Part shown: positions 52,428 to 62,600 of the stretch, piece after piece
Numbering within the stretch: position 1 is the first letter of the stretch
Layout: each line of letters opens with the position of its first letter
Assembly: GCA_017510405.1 (NCBI GenBank)
Contig: JAFWNG010000028.1
Span: 1-64,000, forward strand
Source: Solobacterium sp.
Lineage (GTDB): Bacteria > Bacillota_I > Bacilli_A > Erysipelotrichales > Erysipelotrichaceae
Length of the DNA: 64,000 nt
Direction of reading: 5' to 3'
Translations under genes and position numbers: made by a program
The notes under the pieces: generated by a model
What the model saw: only the letters and a program-made list of their open reading frames with translations
Databases searched by the model: none
What the model was told of the DNA's origin: nothing

Positions 52428-52988
52428 ATGGGATACAGAAGGCTGTTCATTGTCAGGAAAGATCTGCATCTGACTGCCGGAAAGATGTCCGCACAGCTGT
52501 CACACTGTGCCGAGGCCGCATGGCTGCGCTATTTCGACAGTTCGGAGATCACCGGCACCATAAAAGGAGACGACGGACAGGAACAGTACACATTTGAACA
52601 TACCGTATTACCGGCGGATGTCGTGGACCAGTATGTGAACGACGCGATCGTCAAGACAGTGTGTCAGGCGAAAAACCGTACGCAGCTGCTCAAAGCCGGA
52701 AAGATCGCAGAAGAACTCGGACTGACTGAGGATATAGATTACGGCTTCATTTATAACATGTGTCTGACCGAACTGCAGCCGGAAGAGGAAGACGGTACTA
52801 CGATGACCGCTTTCTGGACAGCGCCGCTTCCCGATGAAACAGCACATGCCATCAGTAAGAAATTCCATCTTTATGCGGATGATACGATGACGCTTCCCGA
52901 ACGGATGGAAGAAGATACGGAGTATGCCCGCGGCTGGAACGACTGCCTGAAAATGATCCGGGAAAAGAACAGCAAGCTGCTGAAGTAA
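52428..52988 (+). CDS. PTH2-type peptidyl-tRNA hydrolase family protein
   Basis: A 186-residue protein beginning MGYRRLFIVRKDLHLTAGKMSAQLSHCAEAAW, which matches the PTH2 active-site region (VRKDL..GK..AQ..HA). PTH2 enzymes release peptides from peptidyl-tRNA in archaea and eukaryotes and occur sporadically in bacteria, which normally rely on the unrelated Pth. The middle contains an insertion of about 50 residues not typical of the ~120-residue family, so a changed role is possible. GAGGAGGA precedes the ATG. Confidence 0.75.
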   Translation: MGYRRLFIVRKDLHLTAGKMSAQLSHCAEAAWLRYFDSSEITGTIKGDDGQEQYTFEHTVLPADVVDQYVNDAIVKTVCQAKNRTQLLKAGKIAEELGLTEDIDYGFIYNMCLTELQPEEEDGTTMTAFWTAPLPDETAHAISKKFHLYADDTMTLPERMEEDTEYARGWNDCLKMIREKNSKLLK

Positions 52989-53016
52989 AAAATCATCCTG
53001 CAGAGGATGATTTTTT
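52987..53016. terminator. Bidirectional terminator
   Basis: AAAAAATCATCCT and AGGATGATTTTTT form a 13-base stem with a 4-base loop, usable by the plus-strand PTH2 gene and the minus-strand kinase-like gene. Confidence 0.85.
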
Positions 53017-53029
53017 GTCTGGACAGTAT

Positions 53030-53512
53030 TCAGCGTTTACAGTCTTCTTCGGAGAATTCCGGATGAACGACCGTCACAGAGGCAAAGCCTTCGTCTGTGG
53101 AAGGCATTTCCAGTTTTCCTTTTTCATAGTTATGGAAATGGAGCAGGCATTGTTCATGGTTCACGATCCGGTCTTCCATTTCATCAGACGGATCCATGAC
53201 AATGCATTCCACCGGCGTATCAGTGACTTCTCTGACCGCGTTCAGGAAATGCTCTCTGCGTTTCTTTTTCAGCAGGTGGTTTTCGAGAATGATGATATCA
53301 TCCTCTTTTGCCGCAAGAATTCTATGGCGCAGTTCCTCTGTGCAGTACAGCATGGCATTGCGCGCGATCGTTTCCAGTTCTTCGTTGCTTTCCGCTGCCT
53401 TGGCGTACTTGTTATAGTTGCTGATATTGACAACGACAGCATTTGGATATTCTTTGCGGATATAGATGCTTTTCCCGGAGTAAGCCGGGCCGATGACAAA
53501 TAGGATCCTCAT
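53030..53512 (-). CDS. P-loop ATPase/kinase-like protein
   Basis: A 160-residue protein with Walker A G8-PAYS-G13KS near the N-terminus (ILFVIGPAYSGKSIYI) and IIILENHLLKKKRREHFL later, as in small AAA or zeta-toxin/polynucleotide-kinase-like proteins. It lacks other diagnostic motifs. AGGAGGA precedes ATG 53512. It follows the metallophosphoesterase gene, a pairing reminiscent of kinase/phosphatase repair or signalling pairs; the function remains unassigned. Confidence 0.68.
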   Translation of the reverse strand: MRILFVIGPAYSGKSIYIRKEYPNAVVVNISNYNKYAKAAESNEELETIARNAMLYCTEELRHRILAAKEDDIIILENHLLKKKRREHFLNAVREVTDTPVECIVMDPSDEMEDRIVNHEQCLLHFHNYEKGKLEMPSTDEGFASVTVVHPEFSEEDCKR

Positions 53513-53539
53513 ATTTTCCTCCTGTGTACTGTTCCGGTA

Positions 53540-54478
53540 CTACCGGATCAGGCTCTTTTCGATAATCTGTGATTCCCGGACTTTAACGACCGGTTTCTTT
53601 TTTTCTTCAGAGAACAGTTCTATATCGTAATACGGTTCATCGTGTTTCGTGAGAGTGCCCCACGGATATGGTTCCTTAACGATTCCGATCATTTCATCGC
53701 CGTTATTGCGGAAGAGTACTGCCTCTCCGCGGCGGTATTTCGGAACGCCGAGCATCATGGCGCTGTCCCGGACATTCTTTCCAGCTTCCAGTATGCGGGT
53801 GAACAGGATGGTGACGTTCTTTTCCGCATCCAGATCATAGTGGTAATGTCCGCAGTACCAGTGATCGAATTCCACGGTGTGATAGATCTTTTCAAGATAA
53901 TCCGTGGCGGCGTCCGGAGCGTACTTTCCTTTTTTCACGAGTTCCTGCAGGGATGTCGGCAGACAGTGTGTCACGATGTAATTGACTTTGTTGCCGTGTT
54001 TCGCAAGATTCTCCAGACCATGGGCATGTTCTTCGGCGGAAGGTATTTCCTCCGGCCACCAGAATCTTCCGATGACCTGCTCTGTATCGCCGACGGCAGG
54101 ACCGCGGTCATGCGATGCCGCTCCGCCCATGACGAATATGCTTTTGCCTTCCAGTTCGAAGATCTCACCCCGCATCAGATGCAGTACTTTCGGACGGATC
54201 TCATGGACTTTCCCGCCGTGCCATTCTTTTTCCGGATAACTGTTCAGACGGGGGAAACACTCATGGTTACCGTCTGCGAACAGCGTCGTCCACTTCTGCT
54301 TATTCAGCCACTTGAGCCATTTCTTTTCTTTCCGGATCTCACGCTTGAAATTCCAGATCAGGCCGAAGTCTCCGCAGATGATCAGATAATCGTTCTCTGT
54401 CATCTGTTCGGTGACCGTGTTTTTCAGCAGTTTCCGTATATCGATATAACCGTGTGTATCACCTGTCAGATAGATCAT
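53540..54478 (-). CDS. Metallophosphoesterase
   Basis: A 312-residue calcineurin-like phosphoesterase: GDTHG at residues 6-10, IICGDFG, ADGNHECF, IVTHCLP and CGHYHYDLD complete the two-metal site. The C-terminal ~70 residues (..KKPVVKVRESQIIEKSLIR) are an extra domain of unknown type. Substrate unknown. It starts 7 bases after the EIIB-like gene's stop, with a weak ribosome binding site, suggesting coupling. Confidence 0.87.
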   Translation of the reverse strand: MIYLTGDTHGYIDIRKLLKNTVTEQMTENDYLIICGDFGLIWNFKREIRKEKKWLKWLNKQKWTTLFADGNHECFPRLNSYPEKEWHGGKVHEIRPKVLHLMRGEIFELEGKSIFVMGGAASHDRGPAVGDTEQVIGRFWWPEEIPSAEEHAHGLENLAKHGNKVNYIVTHCLPTSLQELVKKGKYAPDAATDYLEKIYHTVEFDHWYCGHYHYDLDAEKNVTILFTRILEAGKNVRDSAMMLGVPKYRRGEAVLFRNNGDEMIGIVKEPYPWGTLTKHDEPYYDIELFSEEKKKPVVKVRESQIIEKSLIR

Positions 54479-54485
54479 GAGCTGC

Positions 54486-54887
54486 TCATTGGGAAGCTTC
54501 CCATTTACGTCTCGAACTCAGACGTTTGACAAATGCTGTATGATCTTCACCGGGGAAATAGAACAGTCCTCCTTTTCCTCCGGTCAGTTCCATGATGTAT
54601 TCGGCATCGGACAGATAATCCGCAGCCGGCGGCATGATCACGACTTTGAACGGGATGATGTACAGAGGGATCCGATATTCCCTTGTATCACTTTTTGCCA
54701 TTGGTTCAATATGCGGCATCAGCATCGCAATGTCCACCTCATCCTGGCGGTCATACAGCTGGAAGAAGGGAATGAAGATAAACGATACTTTTTCCTGTAA
54801 CTGTTCTTTTACGGTAGATTCCGCAAGATGCCGGGAAAGAAATCCGGACGCGAACCCTTCCCCGCAGCAGATTGCAATTCTAAGCAT
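54486..54887 (-). CDS. PTS EIIB-like protein (lactose/cellobiose type)
   Basis: A 133-residue protein starting MLRIAICCGEGFASGFLSRHL, the P-loop-like phosphocysteine motif of lactose/cellobiose EIIB proteins (C7 or C8 as phosphoacceptor). It is slightly longer than the usual ~100 residues and has a hydrophobic stretch (IPLYIIPFKVVIM). No EIIA or EIIC is beside it; it may partner with the orphan EIIC at 2437 or act as a regulator of the phosphoesterase downstream. AGGAGGAC precedes the ATG. Confidence 0.7.
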   Translation of the reverse strand: MLRIAICCGEGFASGFLSRHLAESTVKEQLQEKVSFIFIPFFQLYDRQDEVDIAMLMPHIEPMAKSDTREYRIPLYIIPFKVVIMPPAADYLSDAEYIMELTGGKGGLFYFPGEDHTAFVKRLSSRRKWEASQ

Positions 54888-54953
54888 GTCAGTCCTCCTT
54901 CTGAGGGATGTCTCTATGCACTATTTTAGCGGATTTCTGACAGAGAATGAATG

Positions 54954-55072
54954 TTCAGTTGTTCTTCACAGATCATTCTTACAGATATCACCTGTACTGG
55001 ATATATTAACAATGTCAGATGAAATAAAGCATCTGAGAAATAGATATACATTCATGAGATAATCCCTCCCTT
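54954..55072 (+). repeat. Left copy of a noncoding direct repeat flanking the Rpn gene
   Basis: Aligns without gaps to 56246-56364. TTCAG..TTCTTCACA matches 15 of 17 bases, a 29-base variable spacer has equal length in both, and a 37-base core (55000-55036) matches 32 of 37. The core has the hairpin TCAGATG-N8-CATCTGA. The two copies flank the Rpn-family nuclease gene. Each is followed by its own terminator hairpin, so each may be a small transcript. No gene is seen in 54888-55090. Confidence 0.7.
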
Positions 55073-55090
55073 CCAATATTCATGAACCAT

Positions 55091-55115
55091 AAAAGGATCC
55101 ATTCGGATCCTTTTT
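55091..55115. terminator. Bidirectional terminator at the end of the left repeat
   Basis: AAAAGGATCC-ATTC-GGATCCTTTTT: a 10-base stem with A- and T-runs on both sides; it also ends the minus-strand Rpn gene. Confidence 0.85.
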
Positions 55116-55155
55116 ATGTCAGATTTATGTCAGAAATGATTACAGCTGCGTCAAT

Positions 55156-56163
55156 TTATGAAGGCATTTTTACAGAACGAAGCAGTACTTCAGACTCTTC
55201 TCTGCTTAAGGAATACTCCGACATGAGTACTGAATGGATTTCCTCGTCGGTATGCCCGAAATACAGTAAGGAACGGATTCCTTTCTTCAGGTTTTCTTCT
55301 GCTTTTAACTTAGCCTGGTTAGCTTCAGCCTTTGCCTGGTCAGCCTCAGCTTTTGCCTGGTCAGCCGCTGACTTTGCCTGGTTAACCTCTGCTTTTGCTT
55401 TGTCAGCTTCAGCCTTTGCCAGAGTCACTTCTTCTTTTGCCTGCGTTATCTCTTCCGCCAGTTCGGCTCTGGCCTCTTCATAGAATGCCCTGCGCATCGC
55501 TGCTTCTTTTTCAAACTGATCCATAACCGTTCTCCTGAACTCTCCGTCTCTTTTCACTTCCGTTACGGCATCACTGATCCTGCGTACAAGCGGATCGGAC
55601 GTATCTGCGGCTCCTTTCAGAAGATACAGGAACGGCCGCAGATTTTCCGGTGCCTTCTCGATCGCTGTCGGTGAAAAATAGATTGCTATGCGCTTTTCAG
55701 TATAGCGCAGATCTTCTCGTCCGTCTAACGATATCTTCCGCCGGTATACCGGATCGCCGCCTCCCATCGGATCGAATGTACAGAAGATCAGAAGGATCTG
55801 TTCCGGCAGTTCTTTTGCAAGGGCTCCGATCGGCAGTTCACAGTCCAGCATAGAGCCGGCATAGCGTGCGTACATGGGCAGGTCGGGATCATAGGTAAAC
55901 ATCTCCAGATCGACGACCTTGTCACCTGACTGTGATTTTGTGATGAGATCGAGACGGATCCTTTTGTTTCCAATCGAGACGATGATCTCGTGTTCGCTCT
56001 CGGCGATGGTGAATGCGGAAGCGTCGATTCCGGGGATGCAGATCTGCAGCACTTCCTGCAGGATATCAGGGTTATTGCGAAGCACCTGCTTGAAGATAAG
56101 ATCATTTGTGAAACCTGCTTCCTGATATCGTTTCTGTACTGCTTCTGTTAATGATTCATTCAT
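55156..56163 (-). CDS. Rpn/PD-(D/E)XK family nuclease with coiled-coil tail
   Basis: A 335-residue protein of the Rpn/YhgA-like (recombination-promoting nuclease / putative transposase) family: NDLIFKQVLRN..ILQEVL, then D72 in IRLDLI and E87 in VDLEMFTYD as likely metal-binding residues, and YARYAGSMLDCELPIG. The C-terminal third (about 215-310) is a highly regular coiled coil of QAKAEAD heptads, ending in a short domain (SLLYFGHTDEEIHSVLM..). ATG 56163 is chosen because GCAGGAGGA lies upstream. Such genes occur in many copies per genome. It is flanked by two copies of one noncoding repeat. Confidence 0.88.
   Translation of the reverse strand: MNESLTEAVQKRYQEAGFTNDLIFKQVLRNNPDILQEVLQICIPGIDASAFTIAESEHEIIVSIGNKRIRLDLITKSQSGDKVVDLEMFTYDPDLPMYARYAGSMLDCELPIGALAKELPEQILLIFCTFDPMGGGDPVYRRKISLDGREDLRYTEKRIAIYFSPTAIEKAPENLRPFLYLLKGAADTSDPLVRRISDAVTEVKRDGEFRRTVMDQFEKEAAMRRAFYEEARAELAEEITQAKEEVTLAKAEADKAKAEVNQAKSAADQAKAEADQAKAEANQAKLKAEENLKKGIRSLLYFGHTDEEIHSVLMSEYSLSREESEVLLRSVKMPS
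55309..55430 (-). repeat. 21-base tandem repeat inside the Rpn gene
   Basis: About six degenerate copies of a 21-base unit of the type GCCTCAGCTTTTGCCTGGTCA (read in parts) encode the heptads A-D-Q-A-K-A-E. Copy number could vary by slippage and alter coiled-coil length. Confidence 0.8.
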
Positions 56164-56245
56164 GTATATGTCCTCCTGCATTCTCTATTCCCCAAAACCG
56201 GAAGAACTTCCCGCTGCAGGATACTATTTGAAAGTATTCCGGGAA

Positions 56246-56364
56246 TTCAGGTATTCTTCACATTCCTCTCGAATTACATACACAAACGGGAGATATATTA
56301 ACACTGTCAGATGAAGGAAGACATCTGATCCTGTAAATATTCAAATGACTTATCCCCTTTCCCC
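56246..56364 (+). repeat. Right copy of the noncoding direct repeat
   Basis: Counterpart of 54954-55072, in the same orientation; the core is 56292-56328 with hairpin TCAGATG/CATCTGA. Like the left copy it is followed by a pyrimidine-rich stretch (CCCCTTTCCCCC) and a terminator. Confidence 0.7.
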
Positions 56365-56385
56365 CTTTATAAAAGTCATGAAGCT

Positions 56386-56425
56386 ATACAGTCTCTGATA
56401 AGCCAGATCAGAGACTGTATTTTTC
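56386..56425 (+). terminator. Terminator after the right repeat
   Basis: ATACAGTCTCTGAT pairs perfectly over 14 bases with ATCAGAGACTGTAT, 7-base loop, then TTTTTC. No gene precedes it on the plus strand except the repeat, supporting a short noncoding transcript. Confidence 0.85.
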
Positions 56426-56640
56426 TATTTATGCAGAAGGCGGCAAACCGGTTGGTTCATTAATGCGTATATGAAAATTTGCAGAAAACAGAAATGAAAA
56501 ACGGACGGATAAAACTAAAAAAATCCGAAAACGGTCGATGTTTTAAGCGCATTGTGTAGAAGCCCTCCATTAAATCACGCTAAAATTAAACTTAAGATAC
56601 ATAAGCGCTTTTCAGCGTGAAAGGAAGAGACGGAGGCTTT
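56426..56640 (+). other. Upstream region of the giant PHP gene
   Basis: No gene is seen. The AT-rich segment holds two AAGCGC elements (about 56545 and 56605), a CACGCT..AGCGTG inverted repeat (about 56576-56620) spanning the probable start region, and the ribosome binding site GGAGG just before ATG 56641. A clear -35/-10 pair could not be assigned. Confidence 0.4.
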
Positions 56641-59600
56641 ATGAGAAAACAATTATTACGCAGAGTCCTCATAAGCATCTGGGCAGTGATCTGTATGATC
56701 ACCACCCTTTTGCCGACGGCTGTTTTTGCGGAAGGTGACACCGGAAACAAAACAGGCACATGGACTCCGGTGGCCCTCACAGATATCACAGAGGATGATA
56801 CTGTAGCGGTCACCATGGCCAAAGCGGGGACCACATGGCTCCTGCCAAATGCGAAAATCGAAAAGAATCCTTCTGGAGATGACGCTACCATCGTAGACGG
56901 TACGTTATACGCAAAAGGGGAGGATTATGGCTGGACGATCGCTGCAGTGGAAGGCGGCTATACGTTCACCGGTCCTAATGGGGTCCTGGCTGTAACAAAT
57001 GCAGCGCAGGGAATCAAAATCAGCGATACCGATGCTGCTTCTGTACTGACTGTAAAGGATGAATATCTTTATTCTGCAGAAGTAAATCGGTATATTGGTG
57101 TATTTACAAGCGCGTCAGGAGAATATACCTGGAGAGCCTATACCTCAGTAACAAGCGGCAGTCATATTGCAGACCAGACCCTTGCTTTCTGGAAACTGAC
57201 AGGTGAGGCAGAAAATCCCGAGGAACCGCTGACACAGAGCACCATCGCTGAAGCGCTTGCCGGAGAGACCGGAACAGAATTCATGGTCAAAGGCGTTGTT
57301 ACAATGGTGGATGGAAGGAATGTATACGTTCAGGATGAGACAGGAGGTATCTGCCTGTATCTGAATGCAAGTGCATCCGGGATCACGCTTGGAGATACAG
57401 TAATTGGTACTGGTAAACGTGCGGTGTATAACGGACTTCCTCAGCTTGGCAGCGCAGAGGCAGAAAAATCCGATGGCATGACATTGAATGCCAAAGAAAC
57501 AACCATCGGTGCACTGACATCTGCTGATCTTTGTACGTATGTTTCTCTCAGTGATCTGACGGTTACAGAAGTATTTGATAATAACGGCGCCTACAGCAGT
57601 CCGAATATCACTCTGAAAGACGCGGATGGAAACAGTATTCAGATCTATAAGGCAGTAGTCGGAAAAACAGACGGTGTCTGGGATGTTGCTGTAAATGATA
57701 TCGTCAGTGTTCGTGCGGCAGTAGGTATCAATAAAACTACATACCAGCTCCGCAATACTCTGGCCAGTGAAATCACAGTAACAGAACAGGCTGTTTCAGT
57801 TGCTAAGCCGACAGCTTCACCGGCAGCCGGTGAAGTGGAAGCTGGCACAGTCGTCACATTCACGACAGAAACAGAAGGCGCTGTGATCTCCTACAGTGTT
57901 GACGGCGGCGCAACATGGACAGAAGGAACTTCCTATACTGTCAACGAAGCAGTAACGATCCAGGTCAAGGCAAGCAAAGACGGCAAAGACAGTGAGATCG
58001 CAGAGTTTGCATATACGATCAAGAGCGTTGATCCGGAAGACCCGTATGCAGACATCGATCCGGCACTGAGCGTATACAAGCTGACCGAAGCGCCGAAAGA
58101 CGGCGACAGAGTCATTATCTACAACGCGACAAATAAGCGTGCTGCCAAGGCGGAACTGAAGGGCGATTATTACCTCGACAGTGAAGAACTGACAGCAGAA
58201 GAAGACCTGCTCGCTACAGATATCGAAACACTGGAATGGACAGTAACAGTCAATGAAGACGGCAGCTATACATTCACAAACGGTGAAAAAGTACTGGCAG
58301 GCAAACAGGTTGAAAACGGCACAAAGATCAATAATAACGTGACCTTCTCTGCCGAAGACAATACAAAGTGGATCCTGGCAGAGTGCAATGCCTCAAATAA
58401 GTCCTGGTATGTATACAACGCAGACATGACCAGTAAGTATGAAACCGACGGCGGTCACATTTATCTGGAATGGTATGCAAATTATACAGAGTTCTCACTG
58501 TATGACACATCCAGAATCAAAGAAGATGCATTCGGCATGTCCTTCTACACACTGGTTCGCGAAAAGGATGAAACAGCAGTCAAGGCTCCGACAGCGGCAC
58601 CGGAATCCGGTGAAGTCGCTAAGGGAACAGAGGTCAAATTCTCCTGTGATACCGAAGGCGCAGTGATCTCCTACAGCACAGACAACGGTGAAACATGGAC
58701 AGAAGGAACTTCCTATACCGTCAATGAAGACGTCACTCTGCAGGTCAAGGCAAGCAAGGACGGCAAAGACAGTAAAGTTGTTACGTATACATACACTGTC
58801 AAACAGGAAACACCTGTTGTTGTAACACTGAGCAAGCTGACCGAAGCTCCGGCAGACGGTGCAGAAGTAGTTATCTATCATCCGACAAGCGGAATGGCAC
58901 TGACAGCGACAGCTGCCGGAAAGAAACTGGCAGGTACGGAAGCTGCAGTTACAGACAGCAAGCTCACAAAGACGGATGACATGGCTGTTCTGACAGTTCA
59001 TGTGGATGGTGAGAATTATACATTTGAACTGGATGGTCAGTATCTGACAGCCGGTGCCACAGGAAACAGTCTGGCATTTGCGGCAGACGGCACAAGCAAT
59101 CTGGCAAAGTGGACACTGACACAGAACGAAGACGGCACATGGTTTATCACCAATGTCGGTGCTGAGTATAACGGAAACAAACAGGGTCTGGAGTACTACA
59201 GCGGATTCACAACATACGGTGTTAAAGAGACCGATCCGTATAAGTTCGAACTCTACGGAGAAACGGAAGAAGAGTTTGAAGGCCTGGTAACAGACCTGTC
59301 CGTGCTCAAAGACGGTGATCAGATCGTTGTTTACAACGAGAGCGGCGCCAAGGCAATGAGCAGTACGGATGTCGGCACCTACTATCGCGGACTGGAAGAC
59401 GTCACGATCACAGACGGCAAAGTCGTTGATCCGGCAGATACCGCAGTCTGGACACTCGGCATCAAAGAAGATGAATCGGGCAATAAGACATACACCTTCA
59501 CGGACAAAGACGGAAGAGTATTGTCCGCCGGTACACGCAACAGCCTGCCGATGAACGATGAGAACCAGGAATGGACGATCACTGCAGCGGCTACTGCAGA

Positions 59601-62600
59601 TTCCTTCTACATCATCAATGCCGGCAGACCGACGCAGTATGTTGAATACTACGCTTCCAAGAGTGAATTCTCCGCGTACGGCTATTCTGAAGCAAACGAA
59701 GCAATTTATGCGATGAAACTGTACAAGTATGTCAAGTCCGGTACAGAACCGCAGCCGGAAGGAAAGACATACGGTCTGTCCAGTACACTGGCAACCGGTG
59801 ACAAGGTCATCATCTACAACGCTGCCAACAAGAAGGGCGTGACCTCCACGCCGATCGGAAACTACTATCTGGCAGGTGCAGACTTCACACCGGAAGAAGG
59901 CGTTATCACAACCGATAACACAGCGGCTGTCTGGGAAGTCACAGTCAATGAAGACGGAACCTATACGTTCAAACAGGGCGACAAGATCCTGGGCGGCGTA
60001 CAGACAACAAACCCAGACACCGGAAAAGTTTACAACAACATCAGTCTGACAGAACCGACCGCAACAAAGTGGACAGCAGAAGAAGCCATCAAGGGCGTCT
60101 ATCTGTATCTCGGTGACCTGCCGAGCAGTAAAGACGGCGGCCATGTCTATATGGACTGGTATGAAAAGTACACTGAGTTCTCTCTGAATGACTATGCAAA
60201 TCCGGGAACGAATACAGCTTACATCTTCACATTCTATAAAGAAGGCGCAGAGCCGGAGATCCCGGTTGAACCGGTCGGAGACCTGATCACAGATCTCTCT
60301 CAACTGAAAGACGGTGCTACAGTATCGATCTACAGCCCGGGTCACAAGACAGCGATCAGCACCAAGCCGAACGGAGACTGGTATCTGAAAGCCAATGCCG
60401 CAACGATCGAAGAAGGCAAAGTCGTCAACTTCACGGCAGACTTCGTATGGACCGTCAAAGTCAACGATGACGGCACATACAGCTTCTACGCATACGGCGA
60501 TGAGACCAGAAGTATTACGGTATGGGCAAGCGGAACCTATGCGGAACTGAGCCTGAATGTAGCGACATATCCGGAAAACAAGTGGAAGCTGAACCCGGCG
60601 AAGACGGAAAACTGCTTTTACGCATACAGCCCGACTGTATCCGGTGACCGCGGTCCTGCATACATTGAGGCATATGTCCGCAACGAAAGCGAAGTATTCT
60701 CCGGTTACTTTACAAAAGAAACCAACAGCAACTTCAAAGAGAATGAATTCGCTCTGCAGTTCTATCTGGTCGATCCGGAAGATGCGATCGAAGCATACGA
60801 TGACGGTGAATGGGACGGCGTCCTGAACAAAGGCGAGAAATATGCGATCTACAACGCAAACGCAGCAGCGGCACTTGGTCTGTACAAAGAAGCCAACTAT
60901 GCGTTTGACGCAATTCCGTCCACAGTTGAAGGAACACAGCTCAAAGCCGGCAACGGTGCGTATGTATTCACTGTAGATTCCATGGGCCGTTACTATACGT
61001 TCGAAAACAACGGCAGATATCTCGCAACCAACGAGGCGGAAGAACTGCTGTTTGTATCAAAGGACGAAAACGGCAAGGTGCCGGAAAACGCGAAGTGGTA
61101 TCTGGTTAAGAAAGAAAAAGACGGTGAGACCGGATATATCATCTACAACAAGGATGTCACCTACAACGGAACACCGGTATGTATCGAATACTACTCCAGC
61201 GTGTTCTCCGGATGGACGTTCAGTACAAAGAACGATCTGGCGATCTACATGTTCAACTTCTATCCTCTCACGGATGATGCATTTGTGTATGAGGATACAG
61301 TCCAGGATCCATCCGTGATCCTCGACTGCGCAGACGTCCGTTATATCGAACAGGATTTCAAGGCAAGATTTATCCTTTCTGACCTGTGTCCGATGATCGA
61401 CATCCTCGAAGCAACATTCACAGTCGGAGACAAAACAGAAATGGCTCCGAAGGTTGAATTTATCGGAACGAGCGGATTGATCACGATTCCGGCTGATTAT
61501 CTGGACAGCGATGGTCCGATCACTTCGTTCACGATCACTATAAGAGTCGTAAACGGCTATGGTCTGGAATACTCCGATTCCAAAACGATCACAGTACTGG
61601 ATGAACCGTTCTTCGGTAAACTGAGTCCTGAACCGAATGAGCAGACCGGTGATGACAAGCGTCCGGTCATCTCTGCAGAGATCGGCAATGTTGGTGAGAA
61701 CCCGACCTTCACCATGCTCGTCAACGGCGAAGAAGTGGAAGCGGAATATAAAGACGGCGTCCTCTCCTATACACCTGCTGAAGACATGAAAGACGGCAGA
61801 GTCACTGTTACAGCCAAGGTCGTTCGCGAAGACGGTAAAGAAGCAGAAAAGAACTGGACATTCGTTGTCGGTAAATCCGGATATCAGCTCTACTTCGGAC
61901 AGCTGCACTCCCATACGACATATTCCGACGGTTCCGGTACTCTGGAGACAGCTCTGGAACATATCGAGAATCTGCCGGAAGGCTCCAACGTTCAGTTCGT
62001 GGCCTTTACAGATCATTCCAACTACTTTGATACAACAAGCGCTGCCAACCCGGCAGACGCCATGAACGATGCCAGCCTCATGACTGCAGCCAGCAAAGAA
62101 CTGTGGGATACATACAAGGGCACAGTAGCAGAGTTCAATGAAAAGCATTCGGATATTCTGGCGATTGCCGGCTTTGAAATGACATGGTCCGGCGGTCCTG
62201 GACATATCAACTCCTTCAACACGCAGGGTATCGTTTCCAGAAACAATGCGGAACTGAACAACAAGTCCGGTGATGCAGGTATGAAACTGTACTATGCGAC
62301 AATGAACAAGGACAACGGTGAAACACTACACCAGTTCAACCATCCGGGAGCGACGTTCGGCAACTTCACAGACTTCTCGTACTGGGATGAAGAGACCGAC
62401 AAACGCATGTTCCTGGTGGAAGTCGGAAACGGCGAAGGACAGATCGGCGCCGGCGGCTACTATCCGAGCTATGAGCAGTATATTATGGCTCTGGACAAAG
62501 GATGGCACCTGGCTCCGACAAACAACCAGGATAACCATAAGGGACGCTGGGGCAACGCAAATGACGCAAGAGACGTCGTTCTGACCAACGACTTCAGTGA

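Noticed and set aside
58495-62205. Minus-strand frames of 616 and 382 residues inside the PHP gene
   Set aside because: Antisense shadows of a continuous plus-strand frame with a signal peptide, repeats and metal motifs; their translations are Cys/Phe/Arg-rich and featureless.
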